This document shows, one piece after another, positions 22,896-35,996 of a stretch of DNA of 64,000 nt. The position numbers were made by a program, and so were the translations under genes. This DNA comes from Dasypus novemcinctus (lineage: Eukaryota; Chordata; Mammalia; Cingulata; Dasypodidae). How positions within the stretch are numbered: the first letter of the stretch is position 1; each line of letters starts with the position of its first letter. The notes beneath the pieces were generated by a model. The model saw nothing but the letters and a program-made list of their open reading frames with translations. It was not told where the DNA came from and ran no database searches. The stretch spans positions 53,767,212 through 53,831,211 of the forward strand of contig NC_080680.1 of the NCBI RefSeq assembly GCF_030445035.2. The letters are read 5' to 3'.

Positions 22896-25800
22896 CCTTT
22901 CTCCCTCACTCTTCTTCTCTAGAGAATAGTTTTTTAATGTCTTTATGTTGGTTTGTTCTTTAATTTCACTCTTGTCTTTGAATAATTCTGCATCAATTGG
23001 TGGCTAGCTATGAATAAAATAATTTATTGCTATCGGGGAGAGCTGTGTTATTATTTTGAAAGAAAAATACTTATTACGTATTCAAAGCAGCAGGCAATAA
23101 CATACTGTTAAAAATTTAATTATTGCCCTTTATTGGAAGTCATTAATTCGTGAGCTCACTTCAAACATATTGATATTTTTAAGAAAGGAATAAGAAAGTT
23201 AAGGCAAATTTTTATTCATTTGTGATTCGTTTTACCATTGCTTAAGAAATACAGACTGTGATAAAAAAAAAAAAATTGTGAGCAGTTATTACACCATGAA
23301 TGCTGTTATTGGAAATTCACCTGACTAAATTTTCATTTTCTTCTTTGTTTTCCATATAAAGTTGATTTATGGTGAATTGTATAGTTCGTTTTTAAGATTA
23401 ACCAAAATTCCTACAATGCCTACAATGGACATACACACATCACAAAAATATTAGATTTTGAAAGGAACTAAAATCCTCTCTAGACTTTTTTACTGATTTA
23501 AAGTTTCAAAGATTTTAAATTTGTGATGGCCTTGCTACTCTGACTAATGTTCTTTCAATTTTACCGCAAAGTATCTTTTATTAATTCGATACTTCTACAA
23601 CAGTGGTATCACTTCTTCATGGAATATGTGTGTATATTTAATCCATCAGAAACACTTTTCTTATTGGCATAGTTACATGTAGATATGTATTCCTACCATG
23701 TAATACTATTATGTCTGAAAACTAACTTTTTTGCCCACCTGATCCATCTCAGAGAACTTTGTGTCCATTTGTTGTGACAATGGCTATTCTTAAGTTCCTT
23801 ATTCCAGTGAAATACAGAAGTAATTTTAGCAATAAAATAATTATGTTTAGTTTGGTTAAATAAAACATGTAATGAATGGATTTGTCAAAATACCTTATAG
23901 ATCATATACAGAAAATGAAAGAAAATGAATTAACCAAGAAATCTAAGTAAATTCTCCTCAGTATAAAACATGGGCTTATGCTTACAATTGGGTTTATTAA
24001 ACACAAAGTTTCTTGAGAAGATTTATTTTCAATGACTAAGTGATGGTTCTAAACTTCTGATATTATAACTCTCAAATTATGAAGAATATGTGAAAAAGAG
24101 CAATTTGTGGTAGAATCTCAGGATATGCTTTGAATAATATGATGCATTACTACAGTAATTTGGGGCAAAAACTGAATAGCTTTCATGAACATATCTGAGT
24201 TTGAAAATAAATAATATAGACTATCTTTCTCTTGAGTTACACTCTATTTTCAGAAGATCGTGTTTCAAGGAATTGGGAATTTGGAAACCTAATATCCAAC
24301 CCTAGTTTTGTTGTTATTTACTTCTATAATCTGAGACAAATCAATGACTTAAATACCTGCCTACCACCTCCAGTTCTATACAACCATTTCCTTTGTGTGG
24401 ATGAGTAGGTGATTGTAATTGTTGGAAAAGTATTAGAACTGTCAAGTGTGTGAAATTGACTACATAATTTGTGTAACAAAAACCATGAATCTATTTGCTC
24501 TGCATCAGGAAAAATACCGTGTTCCATCAAGAAAACAAACAAATGAACAAAAATTCCAATAATATCAATAGTCTGCCCAAGAGATTTTTATATATTTTTT
24601 CCTTCTGCTCTCCCTACCACCATGTCCTCTCTTACATGAAGACCTTAAACTCTAAGGCTACTACCAAGTCTGTATTTCTACAGAACTAGGGAACATCCAA
24701 ATATTTGATGATTCTCAAGAGATATGTCATCATAAATTGCCTCTTAAATCTATTCTATCAAACTCCTTTTCATATATTTTCAGTTCTTTCAAAAACAGGT
24801 TTGAAACATTTTCTTCTTCCAACTAGTTACTTGAATTTTTCAGTCCAGGTTATGTGACATAATGTGCTCTGTTGGTTAAAGTCTTCTTCAAATTTCTTAA
24901 AAGAAACATGGGAATCATACTGTACAAAGGAGTTTGGGAAAAATACAGTAAATAAAATATTGAAATGCTGCATCCCTCAGAGGATATTTATTAATAAAAT
25001 AATAATAAAATTAATAAAATAATTGCCTCAGAAATGAGAAATGAATGATGTATCTTAAATAGATTTGAATCCAGAAATAGCAGGCATAAACATTTCACAT
25101 GTATTTTATCAGGCCTAGAATTCAGTATATTTCCCATCAGAGATTCTCTACTACAAATGTGTTTCAGCAGCATTAGTTCATGAGATGAAATAAATGGTTT
25201 GGATCTCAAAAGCTGAAAAAGAGAAGTCTTGCCCATTCAAACTGTTCAAACTGACAAGGAGTTAGTCACATCTTCATTGGTGTGACAGCAATAAAACAGT
25301 GAATTTTACTATTCATTAAGCCTTATTCTTCCACTGTTATTTTAAGTTTCTTTTTCACACAGAAATTATTTCTTTAAGAAGTGCATTAATTTTGTCAAGT
25401 TATTTCCACATATGTCAGTATAATACGCAACTGTCTGCAAAAGGAATAATGCCTTTTAAAGCCTCTAACTACATTGAAGGAGCTGTTTAATACTGAGACC
25501 ACTCAGATATTGCATAAAAAAGAATACTCCTTATCAGGAATTTAAGGATACTGAGATGTATGTTAAACCATTCTTGACCATTTTTTGTAAAGCTTAGAAT
25601 TTAGATGATGTGCCCTTGTAACTTTTTTATGAGTGATTTTTAAACAACTGCTGACTTGGGGATCCACAGTATTTTAAAATGTAGTGGATGCTTTTCCCAA
25701 TAACTGTTGTGTGTATGTCATATAATATCTTGATTCCACAGTTATGGTAGGAGACCGCCTCTTTTTTCAAATTGTCCTCCCTACTACAAGGGCTTACCAA

Positions 25801-25925
25801 AATTATATTGAGTTCACCATATGCAATATATTTTAAATCAGAACATGTTTAATCATAATTGCTAGAAATTCATCCAACTGCTTTTTCATGATGCAGTAAA
25901 CATTGAATTTTGAAAGGAATCTACT
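22896..25925. other. Unassigned low-copy sequence
   Basis: No coding or RNA signal. Part of it (about 23.02-23.28 kb) lacks repeat character and is rich in TAAT-type motifs. Confidence 0.4.
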
Positions 25926-25929
25926 CTGG

Positions 25930-26125
25930 CATCTTCTTCGTGTTAAGTATTTTACCTAGATTATCCATTTAAATCCAACACAAACCCTAAGACTCTCCAT
26001 ATCTTGTATGGGAAGAAAGAGCAACTCAGAGAGGTGGAGCATTAAGTATCTTATCTAAGGTCATATATCTAAAAATGTTGCAGAAATATCACATAAATTA
26101 CAATTTTGTACTTGTCCCATTAAAC
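25930..26125 (+). repeat. MIR SINE relic
   Basis: 'agtattttacctagattatccatttaaatcc', 'agagcaactcagagaggtgg' and 'cttatctaaggtcatatatc' in MIR order, decayed. Confidence 0.55.
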
Positions 26126-26439
26126 AACACTGTACTGTATTCCTTGTCTTAATGAAGAAATATTGTCGAAATATCTCACCCAATGTACCTTCAGTTCTTT
26201 GGTTGAGTAAGGGCATAGTGTATTTTATTTCCCAACCAAAAGTAAATGATTGCCATCTTCCCTAGTACATATAAGAAGAACAAACTTCTGGCATGTTTTA
26301 CTGGCAATGGCCATCTAACTTAGAGCTCAAATTGTCACCGTCTGTCACTGGATGGAATTTTCCCTCATATGGTCCAAGTGGAATATATCACATTATGGAG
26401 TTCCATTCCCCATTGCATACTGCCACAGCATATCTCCAA

Positions 26440-27110
26440 ATAGCTTCCCTACTAGCACCTCAAACCTAGAGTCCTCATTTACTTCTCTTTCAAGTGTCCT
26501 GCTCTTTCTGTGTTAAGGCAAAGTTGGTACAAAAGAGTATAGCTCACAAACTAATGTTTGCTTGATCAGTACTCATGCCTTCCTCTTATGAAATATTTTA
26601 AATATTGCCCCTAATTATTTGTTCTATTAATGAAAGCACTATAATATTACAAGAACTTGGTTTCAAAACTTTTATTTTTTTTCCTTTACCTACTTCAAAT
26701 TGAGGTTCCATTCTCCCCAATACTCCTGGCAAGTAATTTAGGATTCTTCTTCATACTCACTATATTTTCTCAAGATTCACAATCTAATACCTAGACTATT
26801 TTAACAGACTCCTAATTAGTCTATTCACCTCCCTTCCTTTATTCTTTGGTTCATCTTGTATACTTCTTACAAGTTAATATTGTGGAAAATAATCTTATTC
26901 ATTTAGCTTAGTCTTTCATGCCTTCTAGAATCTGGCTTCTACCTTTACTTCAAATATTGCTTTTCATCATCACCCTTTTATCTCTCTGTGTTGATTAAAC
27001 CAAGCACTCTGCTTACTCCCAAACGTTTCTATTCATCTACCTCTGTCATAACTCATTTTGTTTCTTTCACATGCAGTGTTTTTTAATATCCATAGGTTCA
27101 AACTATACCT
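26440..27110 (+). repeat. L2 relic
   Basis: Contains the L2 3' half order: 'ctagactattttaacagactcctaattagtct', 'caccc' pyrimidine-rich stretches, then 'gaatctggcttctacc' and 'caagcactctgcttactcccaaa'. Heavily decayed with small indels. Confidence 0.55.
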
Positions 27111-27227
27111 AATATAGAGGAAACACTCCCAATACCACTAAGTAGGTAATATCTTTCTAACATTTGAATGAATTGATTAGTAACATACTCCCCTCCTCTG
27201 ATTTTCTATAGCCCCTGTAAAAACATC

Positions 27228-27676
27228 TGTAATGGTGAGGCTAATGTGTCAACTCAGCCAAGTAAATGTGCCCATTGTTTGATCAAGCAAGCACTGTACT
27301 AATTGTAATATGAGGACATTTGTGGGCTTTAGCCACAGAGACTTTATTACATAGAGGACTGATTACATCTACAACCAACCAGGGAGATTGCTGCCAGCAA
27401 TGAGTGACATATTATCCAATCAGTTGAATGCCTTAAAAGAGGAAGTGATTTCAGCTTTCAGAGAGAATTTCTCAGCTAGTCTTTGGACAGCCAACATCTC
27501 CCAGAAACTCATCATAGACCTTAATTGGACTTTCATCAGACCCCCTGATTTGGAACCTGCCTGTGGAAGTTGGACTTGTGCATCCCCATGGTCACATGAG
27601 AGAATCTTATAAAATCTCATACTATTTGCAGATATCTCCTGTTAATTCTGTTTCCTAGAGAACCCTGACTAATACA
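27228..27676 (+). mobile_element. Solo ERVL LTR with perfect target duplication
   Basis: A 449-bp LTR beginning TGTAATGGTGAGG and ending CTGACTAATACA, with the ERVL/MLT2 hallmarks: 'atgtgtcaactcagcc', 'gattacatctacaacca', 'tccaatcagttgaatgccttaaaag', 'gttaattctgtttcctagagaa'. It is flanked on both sides by ACATC (27,223-27,227 and 27,677-27,681), the 5-bp duplication typical of this class. No internal sequence is present, so it is a solo LTR left by recombination between two LTRs. Confidence 0.85.
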
Positions 27677-28009
27677 ACATCCTTTCTCCAACATATAACC
27701 TTTGGCATTTCAGTATCATTTTTATTTTCTACCTATAACATAGATCTATAGCACAATGGAGAAGATTCTCTGTTAAACTCTTAAAGAGCAACATCCCTCT
27801 CCAGATCATTTTGTATGAAAACCCAAAGCCAAATATAGATGTACCATAAACCAGTAGTTTTAAAATAAATGATGTGAACACAATAATTACTATAAATTTT
27901 TTTCTTTCAACTTAATATACCTATTCAAAATCTATTATGAAGAAATAATATAATGTATAACATGATTTTCTAAAGATTCTCTTTATATTCTAATCACTCC
28001 TTTCAAATG

Positions 28010-28908
28010 TTGTCATGTTTCCTATGTCATATCTCAGCTCCATTCATGATCTATATACCAGTAAGTTCCAAATTCATTTTTCCCTTCTGAACTTTTTCTT
28101 AAAATGTGTTGAATATATTTAAAGCACTCCTCTCAAATTGGGCAAATGTTGTATCAATTGTATTGCCTTCCTTTCTTCTTGCTGAGCATGGTTGTTTTCT
28201 TATATTCCCTGCCCTGGTTAATGATGCCATTATCCAATTAATCAACCAAATCCAACACCTAAGAACGAGCCTTGTGTCATTCCTATTCCTCACCATTGAT
28301 TCTTTCTAAGAAATGTTATTTAAATGAAAAAAATATAATCCTGCCAATAAGACCATTGTTATAATAAAAGCCTTTACCCCTTTTCTACTGTACTGTTATA
28401 ATAAACACCTAAATGGATTCCCATCATTGGTTTCTATTCTCTCTTCTATCGTTAGAGATATAATTGTTTTTAAAAGTACAAAGTATGTGCAGCTTTTTTT
28501 TTCATAGTTGAGATTTATGCTATGTAATGTACCAATTGACTAAAATTTCCAAATACTGAATCAGAATTCAAGGCACTTAAGAGTCTATCTCTAATCTCTT
28601 TCCAGCTACTTATCACAGTGATTTCATACTTTAGCATCCTCTAAAATCTATTCACATTTAAATTATAACTATAGAACAATCACCCTAGTGTTGTACACTT
28701 TTCATTGGTGCATGTCTCTCTTTACCCAAATTTTGTTTTCCTTTCTTTACCACCCATTCCTGTTGCAATACTTTGCTTTCAAAATTTCCATTGTTTTTCT
28801 CCCATGTAGGTGACTGTATTTTTTACTGTATGACCATTTCCTTATATGGTGTCTGGCACTTGGCAGGCCTTCAACAAATATTTATGGAAAAATAAAAGAA
28901 GACTTTTC
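28010..28908 (+). repeat. L2 relic including 3' end
   Basis: The order of L2: 'ccaaatccaacacctaag', 'cttgtgtcattcctattcctcacc', 'ataataaacacctaaatggattcccatc', 'ccatgtaggtgactg', ending in the diagnostic 'ggtgtctggcacttggcagg..tcaacaaatatttatgg'. The short frames on both strands around 28.1-28.3 kb are accidental. Confidence 0.65.
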
Positions 28909-31900
28909 TGAACAACTACTTATAATGTCTACCCTAATATGAAATGTAACCTGTGGCTTCTCATTTTACTTCTTGGTGTCAAAAATTTGTCATTTAAATT
29001 ATTCAGAAGAATGTTACTCTTAAGCTTATAAATATAAATCTATTTTCATGTCGCATGATTTCTTGAGTCCAGTGAGTGAGCAAATGAGTAGCTATGAGTA
29101 CAGTAGTTAATTGACAGAATTTTAAATTGAGTTTCCTAACTTTCAATTAAGTGCTTTAAGTTTCACTAAGAAGAACAAAGTATTATCCAATAGTGATCTG
29201 GCCTTAACACAGAAAAAATTATAATTTGTTATAAGTAAATCAAAATACCAGGCTCTTTCTTCACAGCCTTGCAATTTTACAATAAATGTGTATTATTCAT
29301 TTATAAAATGTAATTCTGAAGAGTTTAAAAGAGTTTAATACCTTTACTCTTTCCTCATAACCTCATTCCAGTTAGCAAGACCTTAGTAAATTATTTCAAC
29401 AGATAGTAGCCCCAATGAATAATTAGAATTTCTAAATTATTGAATCTTAAATTACTGGTTTTAATGTGATTAAAACAGCCTTCAGTAGTATCAGCTATGT
29501 CAATAAGAAGTTCTGCTTCTACTTGTCACTAAGAAAAATAAAAAAGAGCAGCTGTTATATCTTTGGAAACTCATAATTGGTACAGGCCCTTTCAAAGAAC
29601 AGTTTTTAAAAGCTATAACTTCACTAACTACATTAACCCAATCTTTAATAAGACCCATTTGTATTGTAACATACAGACCTCAGCTATGGGGCATTAACAT
29701 GCTTTCTCTGGCAATATCAAAATCCAGTTTCTGGTGTTTTTCTGTGTTTTGTTTGCAGAATGGGGAGGGGGGGCGTTCTCTTTCCAGGACCATAGTTTTG
29801 TCTTAATTGCTCAACTGAGGAAAGTTGACATCCATTCTTCCATTCTTTCCTGTCACACTTAATAAACAGCTAGAGCAACAATTTTAAAAGCACGTGTCTT
29901 TCTTTTGGAATTATCATTTCCTTAATACAACATGGGGAAGGGGAGGAATTTCAGGGTGGGGACCTTTAAAGGTTGACCTAAATAAACTGAGTTATCTATC
30001 TATTTGACAAGTATATATACATCTCTAGACTTTTCAGTGAAATGTGCATTTCAGAACCAACTAGTCTAAACTTATATAATAAAATTGTGTTTTCTATCTT
30101 ACAATTAACAACTGTTTTACTCCCCTCCCCCCCCCGCCTACACCCTACTACCACCATCATTGGGTCTCCGGAAATACAGAATTAAGAAACAACCTAAAAT
30201 GGGTTTAGGAAAAAGATAACTGTGTTATGACATTTATTTCAACTTGTCTTTTGTTTGTTTAATGAAATTTAGAAACATAAACAAATGTGCCACTAAAACA
30301 GTGGCATATAATGAAAGTATACAAATCTGCAAAGTGCATGCAAAGTAATACTGAGAAACCTATCACATGAAATTTACCAAAACTATTCAGATATGTTCTC
30401 TATTGCATAGACATGCTTTTTATTAATAAAGATGAGTGTGTAAATCTGTTAATTACTCAAAATGACCAAATTTACAGTTGTAACCCTCTAATGAAAAGGT
30501 CTAACCCTGACACTTTATTTATTAATTATATCCAGTCCATGAATCAGAGATAAAATGGGAGAGAATGTAGCAAAATCCAATTCTATTAAGTGTGCACAAA
30601 AAATCAAATAAGCCACAATCATTTTTATGAAGCCCATCTTTTTATAGATCATAGGTTGCTATGAAAGCAAACAAAATAAATCATATTTTTGAAGGCTGTA
30701 ACAAGTTAGGCAAGAAATGATAAGAGCATTAGAAATGATACAATTTGGGAATAAGATTAAAAAGAAAACTACATAGAAGAAATTAAGTGATCAAGAAATT
30801 GATAATTTGTTATATCTGAAACAAATATTTCCAAAGAAGGATTCCAGAAGGAAATAATTACAACGTATATAAGAAAGGAACTGCCATATTACCTGTAAAA
30901 ACAGGAATTTTGAAAATTCATTCATATAGAATCTTTGCAATTGTCTTCATTCAAATGTTGATGTTTTTTAAAAATAAAGCCTAGTCATTTCACATGTAAT
31001 TTTCTAATCCTTCAGATATCCTATACTGTATATGTAGAAGTGGCTGATAATGTATTAACTGTGCTGCTGGGGAAAACTCCAACCCTCTACCTAGGTTGTT
31101 TCTAATGCCTGTAGGAGAATCTCCTCTGGCTTATGTCTCAGAAGTCTTCTTCCCTCTTTCTAAAGCTCTTCTGTCACATCAATTTCCTCTTATTTTGCAG
31201 GGTCTTTCCCTCATAGGAGGGTAAAATGATTGTAGAAGTGATATGTTAATGTACTGCAGGTAGTTGAGAGTATAAAACGTTCCTCATTTCTCAATGAATG
31301 CTCTTTATTAAAAAGGAAAAGCAATATGGTAACCCTACTTGGTCAGTTTAAGGAAGAAACTTCAGTCTCCAGGGTGACAGGGCTTGACTGACAAATGTTG
31401 CCATGGGAGGAACGTGGTTGACAGAGATTTAGGAAGATTCCCACACTCACACCAGGTCACCTTAGCCCTATGTGTGCATACCTGCAGGAAGTATGATTAA
31501 ATATGTTATAATTTTTTTTGGCTCGGGGGGAAAAGAAGCACCACTATAAATAAAAATCTGCTATTCAACTTTCAGACAAATGTATCCTCAAGAATAAACA
31601 TTTAAATATAGTGCCAGGGGTCAACATGAGTTTACAATAAATTCAATTTCCCTCTTTCAAGATAGATAATAGATAGATATAAATATAGATATAGATGATA
31701 GAGAGAAAGGTAGAGAAAGATAGGTGAAAGAGAGAACTAAATATTTTCATGTATTGAGATATTAAACAACATTTTGATTATTAAATGAAATCTCACTACA
31801 AAAAATTCCATTTTATTTGGATGGTACAGTTAGCTACAGGACCAAGCTGAATTAGTTCCTTATCCTTCTCTCTAGATATTGGCTAAAGATCATCATGGGA

Positions 31901-32454
31901 TAACTCATACAAAGTGTCACAGATTAGCATTTCCCTTTTTAATAAGTCAGGCATTTGTAAGTTTTATATTCTCATTAACTTGTCAATTTTACTAATAAAT
32001 TCTAACAATATCAGGACACTTAGTACATTATATTTGATAATTACTTCCTAGAATCACTCTAATCACATCATTCTCTTTATTTAGAATATTTTTTCTAAAT
32101 TTGGAGCAAACAACTATAACTTTTATTCTGCCAAGAAACCCAAAAATCTCAGACTCAGATGAAGCTAAAATTGAACCATCTGTTGAAAATTCAGTTTCAC
32201 TAATTTCCTGAATTGAGAATGTAAGAGTCATAAGTAGAAGGAAAGTGGTTGATTACAGATGCCAAAATGACATAAAATAGAGGAAACATCTTTCAGGTAT
32301 AGAAAATTAAGTCACTACATGTGGCTGTAGAATTAAAAAATGAGTGCCATATATATTTTCATGGCATAAACTATCACAATTTTGAAAATCTTAAAGGAAG
32401 CCCATGACTATGATGGACCAGAAAATAGACTTTTCCATAATAAAACAATGTAAC

Positions 32455-32620
32455 ACATATTTACTGAGTACTCACATAGGCTATTGTTTTCAATTCTCTT
32501 TAAAATGATGACTTCTCATTTTACATAGGAAGAACTGTAGCTCCAGGAGAGAAAGCATATATCCAAGTTCTCAGATGTCAGAACTGGAGATAAAACCTTG
32601 ATTTTTAAAATTAGAATCCA
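32455..32620 (+). repeat. MIR-like relic
   Basis: 'acacatatttactgagtactcac', 'acttctcattttacataggaag', 'gatgtcagaactggagata' in the expected MIR order. Confidence 0.5.
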
Positions 32621-33949
32621 TAATTTTTTTTTCAAAATTTCTTTTTGCAGCAGGAAAGGAGAGAACATCAGATATCATTAAAACATTTAAATTCTTGCTG
32701 GTCTAAATGACCTGGTTGATTATAACACATCTTCAGCTAGCATTTGAATAGTGTTGCAAAATTATAACCGAGGTGAAATGCCATTCATCTGAAAATGTCA
32801 GCAATTGCCTTACTTTACATATAAAGAGCATAATCCAAAAAACGGAATCACTATCAATACTGTAATGTGTGCCTAATAGTGCATACATATTTGTAGTTCA
32901 TCTCTTAAACAACTAAGCTAATAAACAGTACATTAAAAAAATGTAATCTCTTGTTTCAAGCATTAGTGAACTGCCTAGATATCCTCTCCACATATTCTTT
33001 CCATTTGGAAATGGTTTTCCTTTCACTTGTTTCTTTTCTATTCTTTCTTTAGCCTCAAACTATGTGTATCTGAATGGTAAATCAAAGACTTGGAAGTTAT
33101 TGTTTTCCCTTGATGCTATTCAATTTTATTTTAAGTGTTTTCACGCTGATAATGTTGCCAAGAAAAATCTTTTATAGTTAACTCTCGGAATCAAACAGCA
33201 AACAGCTAATTTAAACTTGACATTTCATTAGATGTTTGGATATAGATAAATATATTTGTCCACAAGTACTCAAGAAGAACATTAGGACAAATTCCCAATT
33301 GCGACAATATTTCAAAAATAAGATTAAGGAAAAATCACACTCCATAGTTATATACACAACAGATCTGTACAAGTAAAACAGAAGCAACCCAGTCAATTTA
33401 CGATGTGCAAGGATATGATGCAGTAGTGGGTTACATTTCATCCACACATATCTACATGAAAGTTGCCCTGTATGCATAGGTTAATTACACAGTAAACTAA
33501 CTCCCAACGTTGACTCCAGTAAGAATTGTACTTTCCTTTAGCCAACTCTCAGAAACTACTTGTTATTCACACTTATGTTGCAAAATGATATTTGAGATAA
33601 GACATTTCTAACATCTGGTATTTTATCCTGCTTTATTCCACATATTATAAAAGAAATTATGAAGATTTGGGTCCTTCCTAGGTAAAAATAGATTTATTCC
33701 CTGAACTGGCATCTACTTGTTCATTCACTGTGCTTACAATTACAGCAACTGCAAAATGAATGGTTGCCCAGTGCCAATTTGCAAAAAATTCATTTATGAA
33801 TTACTATGTATTGTTTGAAAATCTAAAACCCCTAGTGCATCAAATGTGGATCTTTAAAAAGTAGCTTAAGATAAACGGGAAATTGAGAAGCAAAATCAGT
33901 CAAGAAAATAGATCTGCACTAAAAAAAATGAATTAAAAAATAACTCGAG

Positions 33950-34400
33950 GGTGTTAAGTTAGCAACTTTCTTCATTCTCACACTACTGGGGTCATTCTGT
34001 CTTTTAATATTACTACATGCATCTAATTAGACCCTGGGGATTTTTCACTTGGTTCCTAAGTAAAGAAGGGACAGCACCTTATTTTAATATTAAAGGTTTT
34101 ATTTAAAATAATTTTTTTCTGTGAAATGAAGTGCCTAATACATTTCAAAGACTAGTGTTAAGCCTAATTGAATATAGCAGTATTAGAGCAATGTTATACA
34201 TTTTCCTTAGTAGAGATTGCTGATATCTTAATGTTTTCCAAAGACCTTAAATCGAGGCTTCGTAATATATTCAATAATCAGTTTGAAGAGAATCTGTTAT
34301 TGCATTCAATGTGTGATGCTAATTAGCACTTAATAATTAATGTCACTGCACCCACATGTCCAGAGGGTTCTACATCGTTTCATATACTTGAAGAAAATGC
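33950..34400. other. Candidate conserved noncoding segment
   Basis: Repeat-free by eye, with a clustered set of homeodomain-type cores: TCTAATTAG near 34,021, the palindrome GCTAATTAGC and TAATTAAT at about 34,318-34,342. This is only a composition-based suggestion; no cross-species alignment was possible. Confidence 0.25.
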
Positions 34401-34489
34401 TTGTCATATAGACCTATATAGTAATAGGAAGCATAGTAGCTTCCATTGGTCAAAGAACATGAAGTTCTGTGTTATGATTTTTTTTTATT

Positions 34490-34625
34490 AGACAGTAAAT
34501 ATTGTGTACCTGGATACATACTAGACTGAGAAGCAAAACATCATGTTCCAAACTTGGCTCACTTATCAGTTGCATGTTCCTAGGCAGATCTCCATTTTTC
34601 ATTCTGTAAAAGAAAGGCATTCAGC
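34490..34625 (+). repeat. MIR-like fragment
   Basis: 'gactgagaagcaaaacat', 'ttggctcacttatcagttgcatg' and 'aggcagatctccatttttcattctgtaaaag' resemble the MIR core. Confidence 0.45.
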
Positions 34626-34901
34626 AATCAGTGTCCCCTAACTGGTGGTGTTTGAAAAATTGACCAAAACCTTTTAGACTGCCCAATACATATGTCCCAA
34701 ATCTATTTCCTTATAATCCCTTGGAAGGATCAGACTGTTGTGGGATCTAATTATATGTTACTAAGTGATTCTTATGTACATTAAAACTTGAAAAATCCAG
34801 GACCAAATTAGTTCTAAATTTCCTTCAAGCTCTGATGTTCTATTATTTTAAATTTCAATGAAATAATTATATTTGCAAAGTGTCAATTGAAAACAAATCT
34901 G

Positions 34902-35007
34902 GTGCTCGCTTCAGCAGCAAGTACACTAAAATTGGAATGATATGGAGAAGATCAACACAACCTCTGTGCGAGCGTGACATGCACATTTTTGAAGAGTTCA
35001 TATTTTT
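34902..35007 (+). pseudogene. U6 snRNA pseudogene (5' part of the chimera)
   Basis: Starts at the exact U6 5' end (GTGCTCGCTTC) and runs about 106 nt to the final T run ('gttcatattttt'), the full U6 length. It carries some 20 substitutions, including changes in the ACAGAGA-equivalent ('atggagaaga' in place of the usual 'acagagaaga'), so it cannot be a working spliceosomal U6. It probably has no upstream polymerase III promoter, since U6 promoter elements lie outside the transcribed part and are not copied by retrotransposition. Confidence 0.9.
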
Positions 35008-35986
35008 GGACACATGTGGCAACATGGATGAACCTTGAAGACATTATGTTGAGTGAAATAAGCCAAACATAAAAGGACAAATACAGTCTCACTATTATGA
35101 ACTGAATACAATGAATAAGTTCATCGACTTAAAATCTAGAGTATAGGCCACTAGGGAATAGTACGAGGATTGAGAAGGGGGAGCTGATGCTTAATGTGTG
35201 TAGAATGTTTAATAAGATTGATTATAAATGCTAGGAAATAATGGAGTTGATGGTAACACATTACAGCGAGTATAACTAACACCACAGGTTTATAAACGTG
35301 AATGTGGTTCAAAGGGGTAGTCTAACAATGTAAATGTCAATAGAAAGAGAGCTAGAACATAATCTGATAGTATAACAGCAAAATCGTGGTGGATGAGGTT
35401 TGTGGATAATAAAATACAAGAATTTTCTTCTATGAACTAGAACAAATGTTCATCACTATTACAAGGTGTTAAGAATATGGTGACACATGGGAAAAATACA
35501 ACTAATGTAATTTATGGACTATGTTAACAGTAATACTGCAATATTTTTGCATTAATAGCAATGAAGGTACTATATTAAAGCTAAGGGTCAACAATAGGGC
35601 ACTTTAGAGGGATAAGGGAATTTTGTTTCTAGAATAATAAAATTGAGGTGATGACAACACAATTCTGATGAAACTTAGAGCCACTGAGTATATACTTTGG
35701 ATGGATTGTAGAAGGCATGGGACTCTATAACATAGTGAACTCTGTGGTGAATGATGGATTATAGTTAACAGTACAAATATGAGAAAATTCTTACATGAAT
35801 TTTAACAAATATACAACACTAATGCATGGTTTAGGAGAAAATATACCTAAAGTCAGCTATATACTTCATTTAATGGCTGTACTTGGATGTTGTTTTATCA
35901 TTTGTAACAAATGTTCTACAACAATTCCTGTATATTATATATATGATCATTTTGTAAAGTCACAATTTCTTCCATAAAAATACAAA
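34902..35986 (+). mobile_element. U6 snRNA/L1 chimeric retrocopy
   Basis: A complete U6 snRNA copy is joined directly to the last part of an L1: the final ORF2 codons ('catgtggcaacatggatgaa', 'gacattatgttgagtgaa') plus its 3'UTR down to an A-rich end. The composite is bounded by matching 12-bp duplications with one difference (AAAACAAATCTG at 34,890-34,901 and AAAATAAATCTG at 35,987-35,998), so the fused molecule was inserted in one event. Known explanation for such U6/L1 fusions: the L1 reverse transcriptase switches template (or ligates) from L1 RNA to U6 RNA during target-primed reverse transcription. The L1 part resembles the older type at 13-14.9 kb rather than the young L1s downstream. 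Confidence 0.9.
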
Positions 35987-35996
35987 AAAATAAATC

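Larger units (their letters stand above)
28910..34485. other. Mostly low-copy sequence
   Basis: No gene found. Small items: a G-rich run near 29,763-29,775, a C run near 30,121-30,137, a GATA-rich low-complexity tract at about 31,660-31,735, and a MIR-like piece at 32,455-32,620 (listed separately). The rest lacks repeat signatures and may be unique DNA. Long open frames are absent. Confidence 0.45.

Noticed and set aside
34902-35007. A functional U6 snRNA gene
   Set aside because: It carries many substitutions including in the catalytic region, has L1 sequence attached and target duplications around it, and shows no proximal element or TATA box at the usual distances upstream.
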